From Branchiostoma belcheri (Eukaryota; Chordata; Leptocardii; Amphioxiformes; Branchiostomatidae), in the NCBI RefSeq assembly GCF_001625305.1, contig NW_017803898.1, positions 1,359,813 through 1,423,812 on the forward strand: a DNA stretch of 64,000 bases, written 5' to 3'. Below, piece by piece: positions 44,813 to 54,879 of the stretch (the stretch's first letter is position 1; each line of letters begins with the position of its first letter). A model generated the notes under the pieces. It ran no database searches. It saw only the letters and a list, made by a program, of their open reading frames with translations, and was not told where the DNA came from. The translations under genes were made by a program, and so were the position numbers.

Positions 44813-45067
44813 TTCCGAATATCTGCGACATGTTCGTGACTTCCCGGGGTTCTGGAATGTGGGAATCACACTTCCCGGAGATAACATGGCGACCGTAGAC
44901 GAGCCAGAAAAGTTTGTCTCCTCAACTGCTGATTTTATAAGATCAGCATACGATTCTAGGTCTGGTTCTTCTCCAGCCTTTTCTTGTTTCCCTTCGCCCA
45001 CAAACTGAGGAAGGGTGTCTATAATACCGTTAATTACAGATGACCAAGGAATCTTCAACCAAAACAA
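44666..45067 (-). CDS. Unrecognised 133-codon ORF running into the minisatellite
   Basis: The N-terminal ~75 residues (SSVINGIIDTLPQFVGEG; YADLIKSAVEETN) look protein-like and acidic, but I do not recognise them. The last ~45 residues (SRRPFGKATTVLRKSDDRSE) are translated minisatellite. No intron or start evidence. It could be a remnant exon or chance. Confidence 0.2.
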   Translation of the reverse strand: MFWLKIPWSSVINGIIDTLPQFVGEGKQEKAGEEPDLESYADLIKSAVEETNFSGSSTVAMLSPGSVIPTFQNPGKSRTCRRYSELKFGRSEMATTVHKGDDRSEKRRSRRPFGKATTVLRKSDDRSERRRPF

Positions 45068-45300
45068 ACATAGATCCGCTGTGCTATATTTCTCAATCTC
45101 TGCATTCCTTTCGTCTATGTAAAATTCATGGAGGATGGATGGAGGTGTGTCAGAAGGGAGGTATTGTCCATATTACGTCTTAGTTTGACACGAGTTTTGA
45201 CAAATTTGTAGCTATTTTTATCCCGAAATTGGTATATATGTAGTTTGCCCTCTCGCATTAGATTTGGAGTCTGCGGAGAATGTCATCCATAAAATTTACT
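44830..45300. other. Non-coding stretch, ending in a fragment of the Harbinger-like MITE
   Basis: Apart from the ORF above nothing is recognised. 45245-45312 (GCATTAGATTTGGAGTCTGCGG...CATAAAATTTACTTACTCTGGCC) matches the right end of the MITE at 61076-61461. Confidence 0.5.
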
Positions 45301-45560
45301 TACTCTGGCCTAAGTTACTCAAACACATTTATATGACATATTTCTAGCCCTCGAAGGCTGTTCTGTCATTTAACTTAATGCTACATAATGTAACCCAACA
45401 CCACAGGGTGTCTTCTACAGCGTCAGTTACCATGGTGACAGTCGTTTGGTCAAGGTCATTGACCTTATTTGTTTGGAGAGACGGAAATCGAACAGAAACG
45501 ATATTTTTTTCCGTCTACAAAGCCAAAGGTGATAACAATAAACGGATAACTCAATGTTTC
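45300..45560. repeat. Dispersed MITE-like family 1 copy
   Basis: GTAACCCAACACCACAGGGTGT, CAGTTACCATGGTGACAG, perfect IR-1 AGGTCATTGACCT at 45453-45465, TATTTGTTTGGAGA. Confidence 0.75.
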
Positions 45561-45604
45561 TAAGGTTAATCACAAATAAGATACAATATTCTATTTCTTT
45601 TAAA

Positions 45605-45900
45605 TTAAAAAAAAAAAACTTAGGTAAAAACCATTTGCAGACATCACAGCGTTTACATTTGATATGGGAATGTAATAATGTAACAAATTACGTAAATAGA
45701 CATATAAAACTGAATCTAAATTCAAAATCACAATCAATATACCAAATCCACAGAGTTACAGTGTATAACATCAGGCTATAGTAAATATTCTGATGTTTAA
45801 GCTCTAATTTGATCTGTAAATAAATTCATGCAACTGCACAATCCTTTAAGTCATAGCCTTTTGAGACTGACTGAGACATTTCTGTTGAAATAGAAAAAGT
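45605..45900 (+). repeat. Segmental duplication unit, copy 1 (partner 47488-47790)
   Basis: AGGTAAAAACCATTTGCAGACATCACAGCGTTTACATTTGA through GTCATAGCCTTTTGAGACTGAC is shared with 47488-47755 at about 95% by eye. Both copies flank the N gap, tRNA-Thr and sulfotransferase-pseudogene block. Confidence 0.85.
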
Positions 45901-45989
45901 TAATCTCCAAGCAGATTCGGTGGGGCAGGGGGACTTTATATTGGCCAGTCCTGTATCCATTGGCCGCCTGTATCCAACGTTCGCCCCAC

Positions 45990-46009
45990 NNNNNNNNNNN
46001 NNNNNNNNN
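45990..46009. other. Assembly gap (20 N)
   Basis: The gap sits directly before tRNA-Thr copy 2, inside duplicated sequence, so the order here may be uncertain. Confidence 0.99.
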
Positions 46010-46012
46010 CTT

Positions 46013-46085
46013 AGCCCCCTGTGAGATTTGAACTCACGACCCCTGGTTTACAAGACCAGTGCTCTAACCCCTGAGCTAAGGAGGC
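46013..46085 (-). tRNA. tRNA-Thr: tRNA-Thr(TGT), copy 2
   Basis: Identical to 44396-44468 and followed by the same downstream sequence (retrotransposon tail, then minisatellite), so it is a segmental duplicate. Confidence 0.93.
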
Positions 46086-46099
46086 TGATATTTTTCATA

Positions 46100-46195
46100 T
46101 CCATTTTCTGTATCTGTATCAATAAAGCCGGTATAATCGCCCTTCGGCGTAACACACCAGCTTCGCAGGCACGCGGCGCGGCGGCGCAAATTTCC
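46100..46195 (-). repeat. CR1/L2-like tail fragment, duplicate of 44484-44575
   Basis: Same sequence with minor differences, for example GGTATAATCGCC. Confidence 0.65.
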
Positions 46196-46420
46196 GTCTC
46201 GTAAACGGTCGTCGCCTTTTCTCAGAACGGTCGTCACCTTTTCTCAGAACGGTCGTCACCTTTCCGAACGGTCGTCACCTTTTCTCAGCTCAGAACGGTC
46301 GTCGCCTTTCCGAACGGTCGTCGCCTTTTCTCAGAACGGTCGTCGCCTTTTCTCAGAACGGCCGTCGCCTTTCCGAACGGTCGTCACCTTTTCTCAGCTC
46401 AGAACGGTCGTCGCCTTTGG
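46196..46420. repeat. GGTCGTCGCC minisatellite, array 2
   Basis: About 10 units as in array 1, some with GTCGTCACC or CTCAGCTCAGAAC variants. It abuts a truncated sulfotransferase exon. Confidence 0.9.
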
Positions 46421-47147
46421 ACATCCCTTTAGATGACGTCACCACGGAAAGCATCGTGGAGTCCTTCAGCTTTGCCAACCTGACATCTGCTTGGAAAACT
46501 TCCGGAAACCAACTCAAAACTTTCGCGGCAAGAAAAGGTGATGAACTACTCTGGGATTGGAATTTTTTAAAACTATAATCGCACTTTTGCGTAGCCTCTA
46601 CCAGCCTTTAGAAGCGACTGAAAATGGAGAAAATTGGCCTAATAGGCAGATAACATGCCAGGAGAGTTAGCTTAGCCTCTATCAGGCTTCAGAGGCGACT
46701 AGAAAGGGTGGAAATTGACCAAAAAGACAGATAACATGCCAGGGGAGTTAGTCCGCTAGAGGAATATAAAATCCGTCAAACTGTACTGGTTTAGCGGGCA
46801 AACTCCTCAGGCTTGTTATCTGTCTATTCAGCCAATTACTGCTCTTTTCAGCCACTTCTGAAGCCTGGTAGAGGATAACTGTTATGGGTAGTTAGTAACG
46901 CTAGTTATTTCCTGTGGACTAAAACTTGAGGCAAAGCACAACTACTTCTTATGATTGTATGATTGTAGGTGTGTTTTTGATTGTAGGTGTAATTCTTATC
47001 AATGTAGATGTTTTTTTTTTTACGAATTTGGTGTGTTTTTGTATGATTGTAGGTGTATCTTTATGATTGTGTTTCTTTACGATTAATGTGCGTTTTTTAA
47101 ATGATTATATGTGTGGTTGGTGACTGCAAGAACCACTTCTCAAAGTC
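46421..47147 (+). pseudogene. Truncated sulfotransferase pseudogene (parts of exons 5 and 6)
   Basis: 46421-46539 copies the 3' part of SULT exon 5 (DDVTTESIVESFSFANLTSA) with its donor. 46540-46930 copies the following intron. 47112-47145 keeps only the start of exon 6 (GVVGDCKNHFS, with Trp to Cys) before joining a family 3 element. Exons 1-4 and the 3' end are missing, and the 5' side is replaced by the minisatellite. Confidence 0.85.
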
Positions 47148-47490
47148 TTGTGCCCTGCAGTTCCAGAACAAGCTGCTAGGGGGACAAAACTCACACCACT
47201 TATTTCGGACAAGAAAAGCTATCTGTCACCAAAAAGTCAAGACCATAGCATGTTCAGGACAAAAGATACCAAAACCGGAAGTTCTGCTGCAGTACCAAGG
47301 TCATCCACCAGGAGGCCCATATTTGACCTTGACCTTTGTCTTCCCAAGACGTACCAGCACACCAAATATCATCATAATCCATAAAGGCGTTATGAAGTTA
47401 TGCTGACCACAAAGTTGCGGAAACACAGACAGACAGACAGACATGCAGACAGACACGCCAAAAACAATACCTCCATTTTTCATGGAGGTA
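47148..47490 (+). mobile_element. Family 3 element, 3' half
   Basis: TGCCCTGCAGTTCCAGAACAAGCTGC through CAGACAGACAGACATGC to CCTCCATTTTTCATGGAGGTAA. It is joined directly to the sulfotransferase exon 6 remnant. Confidence 0.75.
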
Positions 47491-47790
47491 AAAACCATTT
47501 GCAGACATCACAGCGTTTACATTTGAAATTGGAATGTAATAATGTAACAAATTACGTAAATAGACATATAAAACTGAATCTAAATTCAAAATCACAATCA
47601 ATAATGACAATATACCAAATCCACAGTGTTACAGCGTATGACATCATGCTATAGTAAATGTTCTGATTTTTAAGCTCTAATTTGATCTGTAAATAAATTC
47701 ATGCAACTGTACAATCCTTTAAGTCATAGCCTTTTGAGACTGACCAAGACATTTCTGTTCAAATATAAAAAGTGACATAAACTGTTCAAA
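47488..47790 (+). repeat. Segmental duplication unit, copy 2 (partner 45605-45900)
   Basis: Same sequence as copy 1 plus a small internal insertion (ATAATGACAA near 47601). Confidence 0.85.
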
Positions 47791-48687
47791 GAGTAATAAA
47801 CAATTGCAATGTACATGTACGTCTTTGTTTACCTTATTGGCACACATGTACTTGTATATAATGCAGTACATAATTATATGAAATAAAATAAGGTTTTAAG
47901 AAAACAAGTATTCTAAAGAGTTTCAGTTTTAAATTCCATACAAATATGTACATGTATTACAAATCTGTATCATGTATTTGTTAGAATTCTTTAGATGTGT
48001 AGTATTAGATAAAAAACGAAATTCAATAAACATAATAAATGTCAGCAATTATTTTCATAGACATTGATTAATTCATTATTAATTAATTCATTATTCATTA
48101 CTTCATTTACTTCACTCCACACCATCTAATCATTAAAACAGTGCGTCATTACAATTTGCTTTACAAGGTAGAAATTTGTGGAACATTATTGCAAACCTGA
48201 TAATTTAAGAAAACTTTAATTGGCCTACCTGTTGTTCAATTTCTGATCTCTTACATCCAAATTCCCTCCTTTTATATTCAAAACTGTTTTCTTCTTAGTT
48301 AAAAGAAACAACCTAAAACATAAATATTTTGAATACAAAGACCGCCTTTCAGGTCATCAAATTACTGGAGATAATGAAAATCAAACTGTTCTACATCTCA
48401 AGAAAAATGACTCACCAGACAGTTACTACTAAATTAAAAACTACTAAACACTTTGGGACTTTGTGCAGATTTATGTCCAAATGAGCCACTGGGATAAACT
48501 TTTCGATCTTACATCCAAATTTCATCCAAGGGTCTTCTGAAGTTTTGAGACAATTGTCTGCAGTGGCGATGAGAGCTCAGTCAGTCGTGGAGGGAGTCAT
48601 GCTGCAAGATAAATGAAAAAACACGTGAATGTCTGCAACATATTTTTTTCTTTGTAAGGTCATATTGATTTGTTTGAATAGTTTCAT
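47791..48687. other. AT-rich intergenic sequence
   Basis: No gene, RNA or repeat recognised. AATTCATTA words are repeated around 48070-48100. Confidence 0.5.
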
Positions 48688-48800
48688 CAGGTTGGTAAGA
48701 CACTGAGTAAAGAGACTCTTTTTACACAACCAATTTTTTTATTCAGCCGACGTTTCGGTGACCGTCTGTCACCTTCCTCAGGGCAATTCTGACTGGATCA
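48688..48800 (-). mobile_element. Family 4 fragment with hammerhead-like core
   Basis: Minus strand: CAGTCAGAATTGCC, CTGAGGA (48781-48775), GGTGAC-AGAC-GGTCACC, GAAAC (48756-48752), GTCGGCTGAATAAAA. It is inverted relative to the copy at 48975-49095. Confidence 0.6.
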
Positions 48801-48861
48801 CTTGTACATTTGTGATCTGTGATCAAAGAAGCCACGTGACAAGCTTCACTGGGTCATTCTA

Positions 48862-48890
48862 CTGAGGAAGACCAGAGTGACTGGTCGAAA
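48862..48890 (+). ncRNA. Second type of hammerhead-like core
   Basis: CTGAGGA, a perfect six-pair hairpin GACCAG-AGTGA-CTGGTC, then GAAA. The sequence differs from family 4 but has the same core layout. Stems I and III not verified. Confidence 0.35.
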
Positions 48891-48974
48891 GCTCTAGGTG
48901 AGAGAATTTTTTTTGTTTTGGAACAAAAGTTTTAACTTTTGTGATCTATGTTTGCATCTGTAGCTAGCAGCGAC

Positions 48975-49095
48975 ACCTGTGCTGCAGTGCAATGTGAACC
49001 AGTCAGAATTGCCTGAGGAAGGTGACAGACGGTCACCGAAACGTCGGCTGAATAAAAAACTTGTGAAAGATTCTCTTTACTCAAATAGAATTTAT
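48975..49095 (+). mobile_element. Family 4 copy with hammerhead-like core, overlapping the lectin 3' end
   Basis: CTGAGGA (49013-49019), GGTGACAGACGGTCACC, GAAAC (49038-49042), GTCGGCTGAATAAAAAAC. It supplies the stop codon and 3' flank to the left-arm lectin ORF, with a mirror copy at 63815-63985. Confidence 0.6.
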
Positions 49096-49614
49096 TGTGT
49101 GAAGTACCTAGATTGTGCTCGCAGAAGAAGGGTCGTTTCATGTTGCATGGGGCGCTCCACCACTTTCCATCAGGGAAGCTAGCAATGACGCAGAAATGCC
49201 TCCTGTTAGGTTGTCCAGGGCCCCAGGCATTGTACTTCCCAAGCCCAGCCCAATCCGAATACACAAACTTTCCTAATCCATTATGATAGCGCATATAGCG
49301 CAGGCCGATCCAGTAAAAATGAGTTGTGCCCTTATCTTTTTGGACGCCTTTATTTTTATAGAAGAATGATATCGTTAAGGTGTTTGTGGCATTTTTGTCT
49401 CGGGGCATGGCCAGGATGCCAGAGCCTCCAGTATCTTTGCTACAGGTCTCCATAGCTTCGCTGAAGGTTTTTGGGTGTGGTAAAGTGTTTGTAACACTTT
49501 ACACGCCATCTAAAATAACCATCATATGGACAGGTCACTGGACAAAACGAAAAAAAAAAACAAATAAGCGTGTTAGTATGTGAGTGATTTTTCTAGTCGT
49601 TATATATTCATGTC

Positions 49615-49900
49615 TTTAAGATGAAGCAAATGCATAATGTTGACCTTCACATGCTCTAGCCGTACAAAATACTACCCTGTTTATTCTTACTCAAACACAT
49701 CTAATGTATATATGGTAACATCGATCATCCAATACTACAGGGTGTCTGCTACAACACTGGTTACCATGGTGACAGACCTCCTGTCCAGGTCATTAACCTT
49801 ATGCGTTTTTGGAACGGAAGAGGAAACTGAGCAAAAACAAACTAAATATGTTTTCCTTCTGGGAATGGGAAAACGTCTTGACCCAAAGGTATATGTAATT
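49615..49900 (-). repeat. Family 1 copy next to the collagen exon, left arm
   Basis: ATGCATAATG, GGTTACCATGGTGACAG, a variant AGGTCATTAACCT, GGAAACTGAGCAAAAACAA, TATGTTTTCCTTCTGGGAATGGG. It ends a few bases from the collagen exon donor at 49902. Mirror copy at 62868-63115. Confidence 0.7.
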
Positions 49901-51059
49901 ACCGTTTCTGGATGTCTGGATGATAGGCCCAGGGCAAGCCTGCCCTATGGGGCCCTTTTCACCAGGTGGGCCAGGGGGCCCAACAGAGCAAGAGCCAGCT
50001 AGCCCCATGGCCCCCTTTTCTCCAGGAGGGCCAGGAGGCCCGATAGGCCCAGGCCAAGCGGGCCCTATGGGCCCCTTTTCTCCAGGAGGGCCAGCGGGCC
50101 CCATGGCCCCTTTTTCACCTGGGGGGCCAGGAGGTCCAACAGACCAAGAGCCAGTTAGCCCCATGGCTCCCTTTTCTCCTGGAGGGCCAGCGGGCCCCGT
50201 GGCTCCCTTTTCTCCTGAAGGCCCCACGGACCCCTTTTCTCCCGGAGGGCCAGATGGCCCCATGGGCCCCTTTACACCAGGCCCAACAGGCCCAGGGCCA
50301 GCTGGCTCTATCGGCCCCATATTTGCTTGGGGTCCACGAGGCCCGACAGACACAGGGCCGACTGGCCCCCTGGCCCCCTTTTCTCCTGGAGGGCCGGCTG
50401 GCCCCGTGGTTCCCTTTTCGCCAGGAGGACCAATAGAGCAAGGGCAAGCGAGGCCTTTCGGTCCCATATTTGCTGGAGGTCCGCGGGGCCCAACTGGCCC
50501 CTTGGCCCCCTTTTCTCCTGAAGGGCCAGCCGGCCCTATTGGTCCCATTTCTCCCGGAGGGCCCGGAAGTCCATTCGCTCCTGAAAGACGTAAAAGAATA
50601 ATTTTATTTTCATGACAAAGATTCCAGGAGCTCATAGAATTTCCCCAAATTTTAGTAATGGATACAATTGATAGCAAAGGAAAAAAAGACTTAATAAATA
50701 ATCCTGAAATGATTGTTACGTTCTTTTACTTACGGATTAGCTCAGCTAGACGCAGTTCAGTCTTCCCAGTCTTCCTGTTCAGCTTGAAAATCTCTTCATA
50801 GTTCATGGTGCTTATCACTGTTAAAAAAGAACCGGGTACAATTTTATAAGCATCATAAGAAAGACATCGCCCTCGCATGGCATGCTCCAGCGTCCGCCAT
50901 GAGAGACATGCTGGTACTGGAGTGACTTAATCTGCAGATTATATATGATTTATATTGAAATTTGATCACATGAAAATCTAGTAGCAGACCATCCATCTTT
51001 TATAAAACCATTAGGTCCAAACAAATCTATTGCTAGTAGATATGGTGGGTGGTGTACGT

Positions 51060-51560
51060 ATATATACGGCACCAAAAAATTCTACTATCTACAATGTCCA
51101 GGACAAAAACCAATGCAGTACCAATGTGAATTACCAGGAGGCTCAAATGTCACATTGACCTTTGTCTTTACAAGACCTACCCAAGACCTACCACCAGATA
51201 TCATAACTAGTTACAAAGGTCTTCTTAAGTTAATTTGATCACAATCATGTGAAAACACAGACACAAACAAGACTGGCAATAAAAACATACATTGCCATGG
51301 CGACGGTGGTTGCTGTTAGGGTTATTGTTTGCATGGCATTGCCATCATTTAATGATTTTGAGGAAACCTTGGTACCTGTTAAGTCTAGACAGATACAGTG
51401 CACTCCTCCCCTGAGTGTATAGTGAATGAGCCCCGGGGTCACAGAAAGTAGGGCATCCGGGGCAGAATTCTTAGAAACTGCACACAATACTGTACCATTA
51501 GGCTCCTCCCTGAGACGTCGCCAAAAAATACCTCCGTTTTCCATTCAGGCAATAAAACAC
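51060..51560. repeat. Family 3-like diverged element, left arm
   Basis: CATTGACCTTTGTCTTTACAAGACCTACC, GTGAAAACACAGACACAAAC and AATACCTCCGTTTTCCATTCAGGCAA echo the family 3 3' end. The mirror in the right arm is 61480-61745. The lectin-gene intron here also holds a non-mirrored insert (51290-51530). Confidence 0.5.
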
Positions 51561-51774
51561 ATTATCCATAAAGTGATAACTAACCTGCTAAATATGGCAG
51601 CATAATGGCATTGACCACGACAAACACGACCATGGTGATTTGCCACATCTTCTTGCACAGGCCACAGCATTTCTTCCACACGTTGTTAGCTTCTTCATCG
51701 TAAGTCGCGTCTGATTGAAGAAGCACGTTTGAGTTAACTAATTTTTATGTCCAATAACGTCTGAACGCCTTGCA

Positions 51775-52225
51775 CTAGGACCACTAAACTTTTTGGTGCT
51801 AGTCCTGTCCTTTGCCCCTAAAAGTCCTGTCCTTTATCTATCTGGTTCTGTCCTTGGTACTTAAGATACTATCTGGTCCTGTCCTTGGTACTAAATTATC
51901 TAGTTCGGTCCTGGGTACTAAAATGGCTTCCTGGTTCTGTACTTAGTACTTAGTACTAAAAGGTCTATCTGGTCCTGTCATTCATACTAAAAGACTATAT
52001 GGCCCTGTCGATGGTGCTAAAAATTCTATCTTGTCCTGTCCTTGGTATTGGAAGGCCTATCTGGTCCTGTCAATGGCACTAAAAGTCTATCTGGTCATGT
52101 CCTTGGTCATGTTATTGGTACGTAACAGTCTATCTGGTCCAGTACTTCGTACTAAAAATTATATTTGGTCCAGTCTTTCGTGCTAAAAAGTCTATCTGGT
52201 CCTGTCCCTGGTGTTAGAATGTCTA
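51775..52225. repeat. ~30-bp minisatellite, left arm
   Basis: Units of TATCTGGTCCTGTCCTTGGTACTAAAAGTC with changes, about 14 copies. The inverse of the array at 58255-60665. A smaller patch lies at 53200-53350. Confidence 0.9.
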
Positions 52226-52440
52226 TGCGAAGCGATAGCGAAGAAAAGACCCCATAGTCTTACCTGCTCTGGAGGCGTACAAAGTGTTGGGTATATTCGC
52301 ACCGGCGTCCGCAAGTGACCTCCAATCTGTCTGCTCCGGCTGCGTGGGTGTCGTACCTAAATAAACATTACAATAGTTAACTACGTGTCTTTTAATAATC
52401 ATATCCATCATATTTTAACTACCTTAACTATGAAAAAAAA

Positions 52441-52685
52441 TTAACGGCTCTCAGTGGCCAATGTGCAGATGTTGTCACATCGGCGCACCAAATCCGTAGT
52501 GTGTTTTTGGCACACAGTTAGACAGATTAGCCTAAGAGGGTCGGTGGGCGTCACTCCACCGTATAGGTGAGGAAGTCGTGTAAAGTGCCTTTCCCAAGGG
52601 CACAACGTCGGGCCACGGTGAGTATCGAACTCGGGGCCTCTTGGTTCCGAGTCCAACGCTCTAACCGTTGCGCCACCGACCGCCA
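52441..52685 (-). mobile_element. tRNA-derived SINE, left arm
   Basis: Minus strand: GTGGCGCAACGGTTAGAGCGTTGG (A box), GAGTTCGATACTC (B box), then GTGCCCTTGGGAAAGGCACTTTACACGACTTCC, a core of the type found in V-SINE/HE1-like elements, and a ~100-bp tail. Mirror copy at 57783-58030. Confidence 0.8.
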
Positions 52686-53089
52686 CTTTAACTATGACAA
52701 GGTGACTAAAGCAGAAGCCACATTACATAATGATGACACAAATAAAAGGTTCTATGTTACATCATCGTTCAAATTACCCCAGCCCGTGAGATCCTTCAAT
52801 TCCTAGCTCATTGAATATACATGTACAAAAAAATCTCGAAATAAATCTCCATTCATTTTGCATCTCGTAATTAAAAAAAACTTTTAAAACTAATTAAAAG
52901 TGTTTGTTTACAACTTTGAGTTTTTTATTGAATTGACCCCAAAATGAACAAACAATCAAAATAGAGCGACAAAAAATTTGCAAGACACCAAAGAAATTTC
53001 CACTTCAGTCTACTTGGGGAAAGGGGCAACATTTAAACACCGATAGGGGCTGTAACCGACAATAATGTGCATTGTGTACCGACGAAAAG

Positions 53090-53145
53090 ACACTATAGTT
53101 TTATCTGCACTGTTATACAGAGTGTTGGGTATATTTGCAGCTTAC
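53090..53145 (-). pseudogene. Relic third copy of the 30-residue cytoplasmic exon, left arm
   Basis: Minus strand reads AAATATACCCAACACTCTGTATAACAG, the 3' half of the repeated exon (ANIPNTLYN), without acceptor or 5' half. Mirror relic at 57345-57395. Confidence 0.6.
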
Positions 53146-54044
53146 ATAATACGCCACCAAAACTGACTGCCATGCATATGTACAATGTCCAGGACAAACA
53201 CGAAGGGTCTTGCCCTTGGTACTAGAACGTCTATCTAGTCATGGCATTCAGAACTAAGAAGTCTATCTAGTCATGTCCTTGGTACTAAAAGGCTTTCTGG
53301 TCCTGTACTTAGTATTAGAAATTCTATCTGGTACTGTCACTGGTACTAAAAGTGTAACAGTTTGGTGTGACAATGGTGTGCATTGTGTACCGACAAAAAG
53401 ACCCTAAAGTCTTACCTCCCCTGTTATACAGAGTGTTGGGTATGTTCGCACCGGCGTCCGCAAGTGACCTCCAATCTGTCTGCTCTGACTGCGTAGGTGC
53501 AGCACCTAAAGAAACATTACAATATATTTAAGTATTTTAACAATAATATATTTCATAGAGTATCTTAACTATATTACTATGACCAGAAGACATATTACGT
53601 AATGATGACACCAAAATAAAAGGTTTTATGCCAAACCATCGTTGAAATTACCCCACGATGAATGATTATGATTTATTCATAGAACTTGGTAAGCAACCCA
53701 ACACGATAATAGTAACCGGAACTCCAAGAAAGAAATTTTAAGCATCAACCTAAAATCTGGGATACGTTCAAGGAAAAATCAAGATGAATTGACTTTTTTT
53801 AGACATTTTGATACTTAGGTTATTGGTATTTTAGTTTTTTGAATGAATATTGCAAAGAGCTTTATTTACAATATATATGAACCAGCCCAGACCGCCGTCT
53901 TAATGTAAAATGGTCAGACGAAAACACACAAATGACAACCACAACATAAAAACGTTGCAAAAATCAACCCAGAATGGAAGAGGAATTCTTTATTCAATAC
54001 AGTGAATCCAGAGGGTAGAAACTGAAAAAAAGTGTCGATTTTTG

Positions 54045-54165
54045 TGTGGTCGTGTGTAGAGTGCTCGAGTCGGAACCAAGAGGTCCTGGGTTCGAGTCCT
54101 GACATGCCACCGATCTTGCGCCCTTGGGAAAGGCACTTTACACGACTTTCCTTACCTAACTCAAG
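54045..54165 (+). mobile_element. tRNA-derived SINE, second subfamily
   Basis: GTGTGGTCGTGTGTAGAGTGCTCGAGTCGGAACC...GGGTTCGAGTCCTGACATGCCACC then GCGCCCTTGGGAAAGGCACTTTACACGAC. A related one lies at 63185-63315. No partner is evident at the mirrored position, so it is probably a later insertion. Confidence 0.75.
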
Positions 54166-54364
54166 TGAAAATTAGTATTGCCTTGTCCTGTATTCGTCCT
54201 CTGCGTTGGTGGCGACATAAGATAAGTTGATATAACTTGAATGTGCCGTAACCAAGTCATGAAATGTTGGAACATAAAACAAATTAAATCATCGTACCTG
54301 TAGTTCCAGTCTGGGCTTGCTGCTGCTGTCCGCCTTTCGGCCGATCTCGGCATGATGTTACTGG

Positions 54365-54800
54365 TCAGGTTTCTGAACAGCAAAACGCGTCCTACACCAG
54401 ACAAAACGCGCCCTAAACAAGACAAAACGCGACCTACGCCAGACAAGTAGCGTTCTACACCAGACAAGTCGCGTCCTATACCAGGCAAAAACGCACCCTA
54501 CACCAGACAAAACGCGACCTAAACAAGACAAAACGCGCCCCGCACCAGTCAAAATGCCCTCTGTACCAGGCAAAACGCGCCCTGCACAAGAAAATACGTT
54601 TGTCGAAAACGCGCCCTAAATCAGACAAAACGCGCCCTAAATCAGACAAAACGCGCCCTAAATCAGACAAAAACGACGCCCTAAATCAGACAAAACGTGC
54701 CCTATACGCCTTACAAAATGCGCCCTACACAAGATACGCCACACCCTTCACCAGACAAGACGAACCCTATACCAAACAAAACGCGAAAAAAAGACAAGAC
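54365..54800. repeat. ~21-bp minisatellite ACACCAGACAAAACGCGCCCT, left arm
   Basis: About 20 units, directly upstream of exon 1 of the left lectin gene. The mirror array at 56185-56600 is shorter and interrupted by a ~200-bp insert (56265-56460). It lies where the promoter or 5' UTR of both genes should be. Confidence 0.9.
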
Positions 54801-54879
54801 GTTTGTCGATTTACGCCTGACTCAATACCCAAAGCACCTCTGATTACTGAAACCAACAGAAAAGGCTGCAAATAATTCG

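Larger units (their letters stand above)
48932..54353 (-). pseudogene. Transmembrane collagen/C-type lectin gene, left palindrome arm (two frame breaks)
   Basis: Type II membrane lectin. Minus-strand exons: 54353-54298, 53505-53416, 52356-52264, 51710-51585 (membrane helix [17 protein letters not shown]), 50817-50734, 50580-49903 (about 70 Gly-X-Y triplets with interruptions), 49537 to stop 48932 (lectin). Exon 1, compared with the right-arm copy, has a 7-bp length difference, so its ATG is out of frame with exon 2. The lectin exon has five A's at CCCAAAAACC where the other copy has four, a second break near 49471. The rest of the lectin ([21 protein letters not shown]) is open and reads on into a family 4 element. 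Disruption, assembly error or alternative splicing are all possible. Confidence 0.7.

Noticed and set aside
49920-50615. 231-codon Gly/Pro-rich plus-strand frame opposite the collagen exon (also 62173-62601 minus)
   Set aside because: The complement of Gly-X-Y repeats is itself Gly/Pro-rich and stop-free. The splice sites, phases and homologous exons support only the collagen strand.
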